Shown: positions 1 to 8,698, counted from the first letter of the stretch. The stretch is DNA of 64,000 nucleotides from Streptomyces lydicus (GCF_001729485.1 NZ_CP017157.1:4030001-4094000); one strand, 5' to 3'. The notes: a model not told the origin generated them from the letters alone. Made by a program: numbers and translations.

Positions 1-1363
1 CCTCGTGGTCCGTGGCGAACACCCGGCACGCAGCCACCACCTCCGCGCGCCGCTCGTCCGGGGCCCATCCCCACACGGTGCCACCGGGCCCGTAGCGGCG
101 GACGTCGGGGCAGCGCGCCGCGTACGAGGCGAGCCCGCGCAGCGCGGCTTCCCGGCGTGCTGTGGCGAAGCTCGTCCCGGCCCCATGCACCGGCGCTGCG
201 CCCGCCACGCGCGGCACCGCCTCGGTCACATGGAGCGGCACCTGGGTGAACTCCCTTTCGTCGAGGTCGCGCAGCACACCGACATAAGGGTCGAAGCAAC
301 GGGCCGCGCGCCGGGAGAACGCGTCTTCGTCCAGTGCTGCGGTGGCACCGAGCCGCTCGATGCGCCGCGTGAACTCCTCCCGCGTCTCCGGACGGGCCGG
401 TGCCGCCGTGGGGTGGGGCAGAAACGTATGCGTGGAGGTGCGCAGGGTCTCCAGATCGATCCGCGTCACCGTCCGCGCGGTGTCCGCGGCTTCCGTGGTG
501 CCGGCGATCCCGGTGAGCGCGGTGAACGCCGCAAGCCCCAGGTGCGAGGCGACCACCGCCGCGGCGGGTCCGGTGAGGAAGGCGTTCCGCCGGAACGGCC
601 CGCGGGCGTCGAGCCGCGGCCACGCCGATCGCCAGTCGGCTCCGGCCGGCCCCAGCCATGCGACATCATCCACCACCAGCCCCTGCACCAGCAGCGTGTC
701 ATTCTCCCGGCACAGCGCATCGAGCCGCAGGAACCGATCGACGCCAGCACCGTCAGCGAGGTGAATCACCGCGCCCGCCTGGGCGACAAGCCCCTCTAAC
801 TCCCCTTCCTCACAGGGAAGATGAATGAACGCCTGCTGTGTGTCCCGTGCGGCGGCTTCGGCCGTGAGCTCCGCCAGGCGTTCGGTGTTGGTGACGGCTT
901 CCTCCGTACTCACGGCTCGCAGATGCCGCACGCCGGAGCGCAGCGCCGAGCAGATCAGCGAGACGAATACGGGGCCCGCGCCCACCACCACGATCTCGCT
1001 GTCGCGGTAGGTCTCGAACCGCCGCGCCGCGGAGTCGCCGTGGTACTCGATGAACGCGATCTCGGACGCGTAGGTCTCCAACTCCCGCCGCGTGAGCCGG
1101 TGCGGCAGATCCTCCGCCGCGTCGACGAGGCAACCGGCGGCGTGCAACTGTCCCACGAGGGCGTGCACGACCTGCCGCTTGTCGTCGGGCAGCCGCCCGA
1201 CCAAGTCGTCGAGGTCAACCGAACCATCGAGATGCGGCGCCAGCCGGTCCAGCCACTGATAGGCGGACCTGCCACGCAGGGCGATGTCGGCACCGGCACC
1301 GAAGACGTGGACACCGTCACCCGTTGGCACGTACAACACATCGGATTTGAGTCGGGGGCGCAT
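1..1363 (-). CDS. TOMM leader-peptide-binding / ThiF-like cyclodehydratase partner (partial, runs off left edge)
   Basis: An open minus-strand frame with 454 visible codons and no stop before the window edge. It starts at ATG 1363 (a second ATG lies one codon upstream), with AAAGG about six bases ahead. The N-terminus (MRPRLKSDVLYVPTGDGVHV) and residues 1-100 resemble the winged-helix leader-recognition region of TOMM partner proteins. Residues about 123-140 contain a Rossmann-like GAGP segment (SEIVVVGAGPVFVSLI), as in ThiF/E1-type folds. Proteins of this kind present the precursor peptide to a YcaO cyclodehydratase that makes azolines from Cys/Ser/Thr. The YcaO and precursor genes would lie left of the window. 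The family call rests on recalled similarity and fold pattern; a ThiF-like protein of another pathway is the main alternative. Confidence 0.6.
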   Translation of the reverse strand, partial: MRPRLKSDVLYVPTGDGVHVFGAGADIALRGRSAYQWLDRLAPHLDGSVDLDDLVGRLPDDKRQVVHALVGQLHAAGCLVDAAEDLPHRLTRRELETYASEIAFIEYHGDSAARRFETYRDSEIVVVGAGPVFVSLICSALRSGVRHLRAVSTEEAVTNTERLAELTAEAAARDTQQAFIHLPCEEGELEGLVAQAGAVIHLADGAGVDRFLRLDALCRENDTLLVQGLVVDDVAWLGPAGADWRSAWPRLDARGPFRRNAFLTGPAAAVVASHLGLAAFTALTGIAGTTEAADTARTVTRIDLETLRTSTHTFLPHPTAAPARPETREEFTRRIERLGATAALDEDAFSRRAARCFDPYVGVLRDLDEREFTQVPLHVTEAVPRVAGAAPVHGAGTSFATARREAALRGLASYAARCPDVRRYGPGGTVWGWAPDERRAEVVAACRVFATDHE

Positions 1364-1727
1364 CATCCGCCTTTGGGGTCGGGCATCCGCCACTCCGGGC
1401 CCGACGCGCCATCGGACCCGGAGCCGGAACCTGTCGGTCGGGGCCCAGCCGAGTATCGGGGCGCCCTGAGCCCCTGTCTTCACGGTCGAGCCACAGGACT
1501 CACCACAGGTTTCTTCCGCTGATCAACGAGCAAGCTGCCGGGCCGGGAGGGAACCCGTGGTCGGCCTGCTTGCTCACACCGGCTCACGAGGGCGGCGATC
1601 TCGCCGATGCGCGCGAGCCCAGTACCGCCCCTGACGTTGCGGCAAGGCCAAGGGCAGCCGGAACGGGATATGGCGCGCCCCGGACGCGGATCGGCGTCTC
1701 GACCTTGCCGCGACGTCAGGGGTTTGC
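1364..1727. other. Intergenic region with a short inverted repeat
   Basis: No convincing gene. GAGCAAGC (1528-1535) is mirrored by GCTTGCTC (1568-1575), a possible end of the decayed IS element that follows or a weak hairpin. The first bases hold the ribosome site of the leftward gene. Confidence 0.4.
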
Positions 1728-2004
1728 AAGTTCCGGACCGGAACGCAGTGGGTACACCTGCCGGACAGGTACGGCAATTGGAGGGGTGTCTACAATCGCC
1801 TGCGGATGTGGGCCCTGGACGGCACGTGGCAGCGAGTCTTTGCCGGACGTGGTCCTGGCGGACAAGGCGTACTCCTCACGCGCGATCCGCGACCATCTGC
1901 GCAAGCGCGGCATCCAAGCGGTGATCCCCATCCGGGCAGATCAGCGTGGGCACCGAATGCGACGGTGCAGCCAGGGCAGTGGCTACTGGCCAAAGAGCGG
2001 TGAT
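1728..2004 (+). pseudogene. IS5-family transposase remnant with internal deletion
   Basis: Two transposase pieces lie in different frames. The first reads FRTGTQWVHLPDRYGNW followed by RGVYNRLRMWALDGTWQ, the N-terminal part of Streptomyces IS5-type transposases. The second reads DVVLADKAYSSRAIRDHLRK and RGIQAVIPIRADQRGH, from the C-terminal DDE half. The middle of the gene, including the first catalytic Asp region, is missing, and both ends are lost. It cannot be active. Confidence 0.8.
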
Positions 2005-2059
2005 CCAGCGCGTCGGTGGCCCGCCGTCGGCCCCACCCCACCGCGGAGCCGCCGCCCGA

Positions 2060-2992
2060 TCACGAAGCCTTCGCCGCACGTGCCGCTTCGTTGGTGGCCT
2101 GGGGCAGGGGGTCCGCGCGGCGGGCCACGTCGAGGAGTACGCGCAGAGTGCGTTCGGCCGGTCCCAGTCGCGGCCGCCACTGGGCGACGATGCTGACCGG
2201 GCGGATCCGCTCCGTCAGGCACAGCGTCACCAGCTCGCCCTCCTGCAGCTCCCTGGTGACTGCCAGCTCCGGCAGAAGCGACAGACCGTGCCCGTGCCCG
2301 GTCAGCCGCAAAAGTGCCGACAAGGAGCCCTGAATCATGGCCAGTTGGGCCCCCGCCAGCAGATCCCGCCCGAAGCGGTCCACCAGCATCTCCGAGGTGC
2401 AGCCCCGCTCGGCCACCAGGAAGTCGTACCCCAGCAGCTGTTCCGGCGTGACCTCTTCCTCCCGGGCCAACGGATGACCGGGTCCGGCCACCACAACCGT
2501 CCGGTCGTGTCCCACCACCGCATGAGGGCCGAGCGCACGCATGCCGTTGTCGTACTGGAAGACCACGTCCAACTCGCCCGCGCCGAACGCCTGCTCCAGC
2601 GTCCGCCGGTTGGCAACCGTCAACTCCGTGTCCGCGCCGCCCTCCGCACCGCCTGCGCCATACTCCAACGCGGCCAGCACCTCCGGCATCCACACGTGCG
2701 CCAGCGACTCCTGCGCCCCGATCCGCAGCCGCGGCCGACCACCGCGCGCCACCCGGCGCATCTGCTCCTCCAGCTCCAGGGCCTCGCGCGCATACGGCAG
2801 AAGCCGGGCGCCGGCCTCGCTGAGCACCGCCCCCGCGCCGTGGCGCACCAGAACGCTCACCCCGAGGTCCGCCTCCAGCCGCTTGAGCTGGGCGCTGAGG
2901 CTGGACTGGGCGTATCCCAAAGCCTGTGCTGCGGAGGAGATGCCACCGTGGTCGGCGACCGCGACGAAAGCGCGCAGATAGCGGGAGTCCAC
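2060..2992 (-). CDS. LysR-family transcriptional regulator
   Basis: A 310-residue protein of usual LysR length. Residues 1-60 form the winged HTH (FVAVADHGGISSAAQALGYA, then QSSLSAQLKRLEADLGVSVL); residues about 90-300 are the periplasmic-binding-protein-like effector domain. It is divergent from the efflux transporter at 3084, with only 91 bases between starts and a T-N11-A palindrome in that gap. This is the classical arrangement for a LysR protein that controls its divergent neighbour and itself. The effector is unknown; given the neighbour, a toxic compound exported by the pump is a reasonable guess. Confidence 0.9.
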   Translation of the reverse strand: MDSRYLRAFVAVADHGGISSAAQALGYAQSSLSAQLKRLEADLGVSVLVRHGAGAVLSEAGARLLPYAREALELEEQMRRVARGGRPRLRIGAQESLAHVWMPEVLAALEYGAGGAEGGADTELTVANRRTLEQAFGAGELDVVFQYDNGMRALGPHAVVGHDRTVVVAGPGHPLAREEEVTPEQLLGYDFLVAERGCTSEMLVDRFGRDLLAGAQLAMIQGSLSALLRLTGHGHGLSLLPELAVTRELQEGELVTLCLTERIRPVSIVAQWRPRLGPAERTLRVLLDVARRADPLPQATNEAARAAKAS

Positions 2993-3006
2993 GACAGCAG
3001 CTTAAC

Positions 3007-3031
3007 CCCCCATCGGACTTTCCGATGGGGG
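3007..3031. promoter_or_regulatory. Probable LysR operator (perfect palindrome)
   Basis: Two 11-base arms, CCCCCATCGGA and TCCGATGGGGG, are separated by CTT. The core ATCGGA-N3-TCCGAT fits the T-N11-A pattern of LysR binding boxes (T3013, A3025). It lies 14 bases upstream of the LysR start and 52 bases upstream of the transporter start, so it can serve both promoters. Confidence 0.75.
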
Positions 3032-3083
3032 TATCGGAGGTACGACGTCGCAGGCCGGCGGCCCGCCGGGACAGGCTGCCGCC

Positions 3084-4580
3084 ATGACTACCGCCGACCC
3101 CCTCTCCCACCCTTCCGGGCTCGCCGAGCCGGGCCCGATCCCACCGACCACCCCGCCCGCGCCTGCCCAGGCGCCCGCGCTGACCACACCCACCGCACCG
3201 GCCCAAGCGCCTGCGCCGACCACACCGACCGTGCCCGCTCAGGCGCCCGCGCCGTCCAGGCGTCACGCCAAGCTGACGTTCGCCGGCATCGCCACCGGCA
3301 ACCTGCTCGTCCTGCTCGACACCTCGATCCTCAACGTCGCGGTGCCCGACGTGCAGAAGTCGCTGCACCCGGCCACCGCCGCCCTGCCCTGGGCCGTCGA
3401 CGCCTACACGGTCGTCTTCGCCGGGCTGCTGCTGGCCGGCGGTGTCATCGCCGACCGTTGGGGCGCGCGCCGCGTCTATGCCGCCGCGCTCGGCCTTTTC
3501 GCCGCCCTGTCCGCGGTCTGCGCCGCCGCACCGAACGTCGGCGCCCTCATCGGCGGCCGCGCACTGCTGGGTGCCGCGGGCGCCGGCCTGGTGCCCGCCT
3601 CCCTGGCACTGCTGATCCACCTCAACCCCGAACCCGCGCGCCGCACCCGTGCCATCGGTGCCTGGACGGCGCTCAGCGGTCTGGGAGCCGCCGCCGGACC
3701 CGTGCTCGGCGGCGCCCTGGTCGAACTCGGCGGCTGGCGGCTGGTGTTCCTGGTCAACCCGCCGATCGCGGTGGCCGCTCTGCTGCTGGCACGCCGACTG
3801 CCCGTGCCGCCCCTCCGCGCCACCCGCCCTCTGGACCGCCCCGGTCTGGCGCTGTCGACCGCCGGACTCGCTCTGCTCACCTTCGGTCTGGTCGAGGCCG
3901 GCATCGAGGGCTGGGGCTCACCGCGCGCCCTGGTCCCGATCGTCGCCGCGTTGCTCTGCTTCGTCGCTGTTGCGGTTGTGGAACGCCGGGTGCCCGCCCC
4001 GGTGCTGCCGCCGGCGCTGCTCGCCCTGCCGAAGGTCCGGGCCGCCATGGTCGCCGCCGCGGTGTCCTGCTTCGCTTACTTCGGCGGGATGTATCTGTTC
4101 GCCGTGTGGCTGCAGCACACCTATGACCTGACTCCGTTCAAGGCCGGTCTCGCCTCCTTGCCCCTCGCCTTCCCGGTGTGCGTCATGCCGTTCTTCACCG
4201 GTCGGCTCGTCGCCCGCTACGGCTCGCGTCCGATCCTGTTGACCGGCATGTCCGCCTCTGTGGTCTCCGGTGTGCTGCTGGCCCTCTGCACCGGCCACCA
4301 CCCGCCGCTGCCGCTGATCCTCGCCGCCGAGTTGACGTTGGCCGCGACCGGCACGCTGTCGATCCCCGGCGCCGCCGCCGCGGTGGCCGTCTCGGCACCG
4401 CCGGAGTACGCGGCAACCAGTCAGGGCGCCCTGAACGGCATCCGGCAGGCCGGCTCCGCGCTCGGCGTCGCGGTCCTGGGCACCCTCGGCAGCCTGACCA
4501 CCTCGGGTTACGTCCTTATCGGCATCGGCCTGCTGGCGGTGCTGCTGGTGGCCAACGCAACTGCTGCGCACGATATCTGA
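3084..4580 (+). CDS. MFS efflux transporter, DHA2 (EmrB/QacA-like)
   Basis: A 498-residue polytopic membrane protein with the length and many hydrophobic segments expected of a 14-helix DHA2 drug:proton antiporter. The first membrane segment carries NLLVLLDTSILNVAVPDVQ, the family-typical start with the conserved Asp; the motif-A loop reads GGVIADRWGARR. The cytoplasmic N-terminus (residues about 25-60) is an unusual proline/alanine-rich tract made of three imperfect 12-residue repeats built on PAQAPAP. It probably exports a small hydrophobic compound and is likely controlled by the divergent LysR gene. Substrate cannot be predicted. Confidence 0.9.
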   Translation: MTTADPLSHPSGLAEPGPIPPTTPPAPAQAPALTTPTAPAQAPAPTTPTVPAQAPAPSRRHAKLTFAGIATGNLLVLLDTSILNVAVPDVQKSLHPATAALPWAVDAYTVVFAGLLLAGGVIADRWGARRVYAAALGLFAALSAVCAAAPNVGALIGGRALLGAAGAGLVPASLALLIHLNPEPARRTRAIGAWTALSGLGAAAGPVLGGALVELGGWRLVFLVNPPIAVAALLLARRLPVPPLRATRPLDRPGLALSTAGLALLTFGLVEAGIEGWGSPRALVPIVAALLCFVAVAVVERRVPAPVLPPALLALPKVRAAMVAAAVSCFAYFGGMYLFAVWLQHTYDLTPFKAGLASLPLAFPVCVMPFFTGRLVARYGSRPILLTGMSASVVSGVLLALCTGHHPPLPLILAAELTLAATGTLSIPGAAAAVAVSAPPEYAATSQGALNGIRQAGSALGVAVLGTLGSLTTSGYVLIGIGLLAVLLVANATAAHDI

Positions 4581-5138
4581 CGGAGCATCGGCTGAAGGAT
4601 GTCCCGCACTCGGCGTACTGGCAAGGTGGCCCGGCAGATCGCTGCCGGGCCACCACAACCCTCACCGGAAGACTGGGCGACGCACCGGCCCGTCGGGGCA
4701 AGGTGGCGGCGCGCCGTGCGCGGGCGCCCGCGCAGCCCGCCTTGCCGCCCGCGTCCAACAGCTGGAGAAACACCTCTCACACACCCTCGGAGAACAGGCT
4801 TGGCGCGAGTCGGGGCTCGGCGCCCCGGCGGACATCGACGAACAGCGCCGGACGATCACAGCGAAACGTCGACCTGGCATCGCGCCTCGCTCTCGGCCCG
4901 TGCCTGCGAACCGTCGCAGACACAAAATGGTGGCTTTGTCGATCACTCCTGAGAGGGGCGGCGCTTTGGGCAGATTTGCTCCGAGGTGGGTCACCGCGTC
5001 CCTCGGTCCCGCAAGGGCTGCGGGAAGCCAAACATCGACTTGCTGTCCTATTTGCTTCTAGAACAGAAATTCACCGCTTTATCGGCTCCTTCCGCCGCCC
5101 ATGATGACAGTGACCACTGCAGCAACGAAGGGTGTTTC
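4581..5138. other. Intergenic region holding one gene fragment
   Basis: Apart from the helper-protein fragment at 4726-4860, no coding pattern was found. The right end supplies the promoter and GAAGGG ribosome site of the lectin gene that starts at 5139. Confidence 0.5.
4726..4860 (+). pseudogene. Fragment of a DUF6262-type integrase helper protein
   Basis: The frame reads ARAARLAARVQQLEKHLS, then HTLGEQAWRESGLGAPADID. This matches, from memory, the coiled-coil C-terminus of DUF6262/TnpC-like proteins encoded beside tyrosine-integrase pairs in actinobacteria. Neither the N-terminus nor an integrase gene remains nearby. It is a scar of a lost mobile element. Confidence 0.6.
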
Positions 5139-5853
5139 ATGGCTGATTGGGTGAAGGTCGCGGGCAGCCTCACGGCGATCTCGGCGGGCTCCAGGACGAC
5201 GGTGTGGGGGGTGAACGCGGCGAGCGCCGTCTACCGGTACACCAACTTTGACGGCAATCCCTGGATCAACATCCCCGGAGGTCTGAGCGACATCGGCGCC
5301 GCGGCGGACGGCACGGTGTGGGGGGTCAACAGCGGCAACCAGATCTACCGGTACCACGGGGACCAGGACGGCGTGAACCCGTGGAAGGGCATCTCCGGCA
5401 GCCTGGTCCGCATCGACGCGGGCTCCCGCACGAGCGTGTGGGGGGGTGGACTCCGCCGGCGCTATCTACCGGTACACCAACTACGACGCCAACCCCTGGG
5501 TGAAGGTCCCCGGGGGGCTGAGCGACATCGGCGCCGGCGCGGACGGCACGGTGTGGGGGGTTAACAGCAGCAACCAGGTCTACCGGTACACCGGGGACCA
5601 GGACGCCTCGAACCCGTGGGTGGGCGTCCCCGGCAGCCTCAAGCGCATCGCGGTGGGCTCCCGGACGAACGTGTGGGGCGTCGACCCCGCCGGCAGCATC
5701 TACCGGTACACCAACAACGACGCCAGCGGCACCAACCCGTGGATCAAGATCCCCGGCACCGCCACCGACATCGCCGCTGGCGCCGACGGCAACGCGTGGC
5801 ACGTCAACAGCGCCGGCGACATCTACCGATACACCGGCGACCAGCCCAGCTGA
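5139..5853 (+). pseudogene. Tectonin-type beta-propeller lectin, interrupted by a +1 frameshift
   Basis: The protein is built of alternating repeats such as TVWGVNAASAVYRYTN and GLSDIGAAADGTVWGVNSGN, each about 35-40 residues, which is the tectonin/tachylectin-like propeller pattern. Such proteins bind sugars or glycolipids. The start ATG at 5139 follows GAAGGG; there is no signal peptide. The first frame leads into the second at a run of seven G (5440-5446), where every sister repeat has six G in the same TGGGGGGT context. Reading continues perfectly in the next frame from about 5446 to the stop at 5853. Without the extra base it would be a protein of about 237 residues. It could be a sequencing error, a recent mutation, or slippage-based phase variation. 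Confidence 0.75.
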
Positions 5854-5861
5854 CCCTCCCT

Positions 5862-5881
5862 CGGGAGCGTGCGGGCTCCCG
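5862..5881 (+). terminator. Hairpin after the lectin gene
   Basis: CGGGAGC (5862-5868) pairs with GCTCCCG (5875-5881) across a six-base loop, starting nine bases after the stop codon. There is no T-tract, as is common for streptomycete terminators. Confidence 0.5.
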
Positions 5882-5944
5882 GCGGAGATGGTTGGGGGCC
5901 CGCACCGACGTCCGGGTCCTCCGGACGTCCGCCTTCTTTTCTTC

Positions 5945-6238
5945 GCCGAACTCCGGGCCCAGGCCGACGCCGAGGAGCTCCAGCGTGGTCGAGGGCATGA
6001 CGAGCGCGTCGTGCTCGGCGAAGGCTCTCCACAACTGCGGGCGGCTCAGCCAGCCCAGGTCGCGAGCCCCGATACCTGCCTTTCGCAACAGCGGGGCGAG
6101 AGCGTGGATCCGGGCCCTGGGCGCGGCGATGCTCAGCTCGATGCCCGGGGCGTCGGCCAGGGCACGGGTCAGGGCCTGGCCTCCCTTCTCCGGGGTCAGG
6201 CGGCCCGCGTAGATCAGCCCCAGGTGGCTGCCGCAGGT
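5945..6238 (-). pseudogene. Glycosyltransferase (GT4-like) fragment
   Basis: The frame reads LGLIYAGRLTPEKGGQAL ... LVMPSTTLELLGVGLGPEF, resembling the nucleotide-sugar-binding half of GT4 enzymes (the YAGRLxxEKG turn and the later PSxxE-like segment). Both ends are lost, and the upstream edge overlaps the tail of the regulator at 6214. A deletion probably joined the two genes. Confidence 0.55.
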
Positions 6239-7248
6239 GCGGGCGGGCCTGGGCAGCCGGGTGGCAGTTGGTCCGTGCGCGGGACTGCTGGTGAGGAAAC
6301 CGGACTGCGCGATGTCGAGTGTGTGAAGGTGCGGCGGTAGGCGGTAGGGGTGGTGTCCAGCGTGCGCCGGAAGTGCAGCCGTAGGTTGGCTGCCGTGCCC
6401 AGCCCGCAGTCCCGCGCCACCTGATCCACGGAGAGGTCCGTGGTTTCCAGTAGTTCCCGCGCCCTGCCGAGCCGGGCGTTGAGCACCCACTGCAACGGGG
6501 TTGTGCCCGTCTCCTCGGTGAACCGGCGCATGAAGGTGCGTTGCGAGAGGCCCGCGTGCCGGGCAAGCACGCGCAGTGTGAGCGGTTCGCCGAGCCGTTG
6601 CAGGGCCCATCCACGGGTACCGGACAGCGACGCCTCACCGGCCACCGCGACGGGAGCCGGCACGTACTGGGCCTGCCCGCCGTCGCGGTGCGGGGCCGCG
6701 ACCAGACCGCGGGCGATCCGGTTGGCCACCTCCGCGCCCAGGTCGCGGCGCACGATATGCACGCACAGGTCGATGCCGCAGCACACCCCGGCCGAGGTGA
6801 GCACGTCGCCCTCGTCGACGTAGAGCACGTCGCGGTCGACCGTGACGGCCGGGAAACTCCGCTCGAACTCGTCGATGTGCTTCCAGTGGGTCGTGGCGTG
6901 CAGCCCGTCCAGTACGCCCGCCGCGGCCAGCGCGAAGGCGCCCGTGCAGATGGACACCACACGCCGGCCTCGGTCGCGGGCCTCGGCCAGTGTGTCGAGC
7001 ACGGCGTCCGGCAACGAGAGGAGCGGTTCGAACCCCGGCACGATCACGGTGTCGGCGGTGCGCACCTGCTCCAGACCTCCCTCGGCGAGCAGTGCGAAAC
7101 CCGCGGTGGTGGCTACCTTCGTGTCCAACGCGCACAGGGTCATCTCGTAGGGGGTTTCCGGCCGGGTGGTGAAGATCTGCGTCGGGATCGCCAGGTCGAG
7201 CGGGGTGACCCCGTCCAACGCCAGGACCGCGACTCGATGGGCTGCCAT
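6214..7248 (-). CDS. GlxA-family AraC-type regulator (DJ-1/PfpI domain + HTH)
   Basis: A 344-residue protein. Residues 1-170 form a DJ-1/PfpI-like domain (RVAVLALDGVTPLDLAIPTQ at the N-terminus, nucleophile-elbow-like VVSICTGAFALAAAGVLDG near residue 100). Residues about 215-315 form two AraC HTH motifs (LARHAGLSQRTFMRRFTEE and VARDCGLGTAANLRLHFRRT). It is divergent from the HD-domain/RidA pair at 7320, which it probably controls. The last 30 residues (after YRRTFTHS) are unlike the family and overlap the glycosyltransferase fragment, so the original C-terminus may have been replaced by a deletion junction. Confidence 0.9.
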   Translation of the reverse strand: MAAHRVAVLALDGVTPLDLAIPTQIFTTRPETPYEMTLCALDTKVATTAGFALLAEGGLEQVRTADTVIVPGFEPLLSLPDAVLDTLAEARDRGRRVVSICTGAFALAAAGVLDGLHATTHWKHIDEFERSFPAVTVDRDVLYVDEGDVLTSAGVCCGIDLCVHIVRRDLGAEVANRIARGLVAAPHRDGGQAQYVPAPVAVAGEASLSGTRGWALQRLGEPLTLRVLARHAGLSQRTFMRRFTEETGTTPLQWVLNARLGRARELLETTDLSVDQVARDCGLGTAANLRLHFRRTLDTTPTAYRRTFTHSTSRSPVSSPAVPRTDQLPPGCPGPPAPAAATWG

Positions 7249-7319
7249 GGCAAAATTCTAACGAGGTAAGGAAATATTGCCTATCGCCAGGTCAGGGTGG
7301 TCGCGGCCAGGCTGAGGAC

Positions 7320-7994
7320 ATGACCGGACCTACACGCGAGGCGACCGCCGACCCGATCGCGCTGCCCAGCACACCACTTGCCGACGCCGTCATGAACCTC
7401 ATCCGACCGGTGGAAACGCCGTCCGTCTTCAACCACAGCATCCGCAGCTACCTATTCGCCCGGCTGGTCGTCGGCCGCCTCGGCCTGGCCGTCGGCCACG
7501 ACTACCGGGACGACCTGTTGTTCGCCGCGTGCGCGATGCACGACCTCGGCCTGGCGTCGGACGGCCCGCACCGACAGCGGTTCGAGGTCGAAGGCGCCGA
7601 CCGGGCCGCCGAATTCCTCATCCAACACGGGATGTCCACGGCCGACGCCGACCAGGTCTGGCAGGCGATCGCCCTGCACACCTCTCCGGGCATCGCGGAA
7701 CGCCGCGGCACGCTGTGCGTGCTCGTCCGCGAAGGCGTCGCCCTCGACTTCGGAGGCCCGGCGGGCGCCGACCACCTCGACGCGGTCACCGATGAGCAGG
7801 CCGACGCCATGCACGCCGCCTATCCACGGCTGGACATGATCCGCTCACTCACCGACGCGATCGTCGCGCAGGCCGCGAAAGACCCGAAGAACGCACCCCG
7901 GTACACGACCCCCGGCGAACTCCTGCGCGAACGCCAGACCTTCGGCCGGACCCGGCTGGAGCACACCGGCCGTTCGTCCCGCTGGGGCGACTGA
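7320..7994 (+). CDS. HD-domain protein
   Basis: A 224-residue protein with an HD phosphohydrolase-type helical core. His in SVFNHSIRSYLFARL (about residue 40), the HD doublet in AACAMHDLGLASDG (about residue 75) and a later His in AIALHTSPG are in the usual order. It most resembles the small HD proteins related to cyanamide hydratase and metal-dependent hydrolases. It is followed after 70 bases by a RidA gene and faces a divergent GlxA-type regulator 71 bases upstream. A role in detoxifying a small nitrogen compound is an inference from RidA and the cyanamide-hydratase likeness. Confidence 0.8.
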   Translation: MTGPTREATADPIALPSTPLADAVMNLIRPVETPSVFNHSIRSYLFARLVVGRLGLAVGHDYRDDLLFAACAMHDLGLASDGPHRQRFEVEGADRAAEFLIQHGMSTADADQVWQAIALHTSPGIAERRGTLCVLVREGVALDFGGPAGADHLDAVTDEQADAMHAAYPRLDMIRSLTDAIVAQAAKDPKNAPRYTTPGELLRERQTFGRTRLEHTGRSSRWGD

Positions 7995-8064
7995 CTCGAC
8001 GGGCTCCACGACCCGTCAACAAAGAAGTCAACACAGGTTCAACAAAGAAGAGGAAGCACCGCAA

Positions 8065-8487
8065 ATGACCGTCCACACCGTCGAGATCCCCGAGAACAAC
8101 ACGGTCTTCGGGGAGACCACCAATGCCTTCGCAGGCTTCGGCTATTCCGCCGCGGTGCGTGCGCACGGCCTCTTGTTCATCGCCGGAACGATCGGTCGCC
8201 GCGCCGACGGAACCATCCCGGACACCATCGAGGAGCAGACCGAGATCGCCATCCGGAAGATCGAGGAGATCCTCCGGATGGAGAACCTCGACATGTCCGC
8301 CCTCGTCGACGTCACCAGTTACCACGTCGACATCCGCCGGCACCTGCCCGGATTCATCAAGGCCAAGCAGCGCCTCGTCGAAGCGCCCTACCCGACCTGG
8401 ACGATCATCGGGGTCAGTGGCCTCGCCAGCCCGGGGCTCCTCGTCGAGGTCCGCGCGACCGCCGCGTATCCCGACGCATCCCGGTAG
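8065..8487 (+). CDS. RidA family protein (Rid deaminase-like)
   Basis: A 140-residue protein of standard YjgF/YER057c/UK114 length. RidA proteins are trimers that hydrolyse reactive enamine/imine intermediates. Family features visible are GLLFIAGTIGRRADGT near residue 38, IAIRKIEEILRMENLDMS around residue 70, and the C-terminal VEVRATAAYPD. The usual catalytic Arg of the deaminase-active class (in an xCxRxxV-like site) is not evident here, since the C-terminal segment reads LLVEVRATAAY; Arg of VEVRA is the candidate. Probably co-transcribed with the HD-domain gene; GAAGAGGAAG precedes the ATG. Confidence 0.85.
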   Translation: MTVHTVEIPENNTVFGETTNAFAGFGYSAAVRAHGLLFIAGTIGRRADGTIPDTIEEQTEIAIRKIEEILRMENLDMSALVDVTSYHVDIRRHLPGFIKAKQRLVEAPYPTWTIIGVSGLASPGLLVEVRATAAYPDASR

Positions 8488-8659
8488 ACCGCCGCTACTG
8501 GACCGACCCGGAGCGCCTGGTCGAGCAGCTGACCGGCTGCGGCCGGTTGGGCCTGCCGGGCACCGCCGGCGATCTGTTTGCCTCCCGACCGGAGAACCCC
8601 ACCCCGGGGTGCGGTGATCAGAACAGCAGGCAGAGGCGGCTCCCGTGGAAGCACGGAAA

Positions 8660-8693
8660 AACGGTCCCTTCCCCGTACAGGGAAGGGACCGTT
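8660..8693 (-). terminator. Intrinsic terminator, minus strand
   Basis: A perfect 14-base stem (AACGGTCCCTTCCC / GGGAAGGGACCGTT) with a six-base loop. Read on the minus strand it is followed by a run of T (GTTTTTCC), so it terminates leftward transcription. It sits six bases past the 3' end of the tRNA-like element. Confidence 0.7.
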
Positions 8694-8698
8694 CTCAG

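Noticed and set aside
5..799. Long plus-strand frame of 264 codons at the left edge
   Set aside because: It lies antisense, in codon register, to the continuous minus-strand TOMM-type gene, which alone has coherent protein motifs; the plus frame is Arg/Pro/Gly-rich shadow.
1946..4126. Plus-strand frame of 726 codons over the LysR gene and the transporter start
   Set aside because: It is the complement and a shifted reading of two well-supported genes; composition is low-complexity Arg/Ala/Gly.
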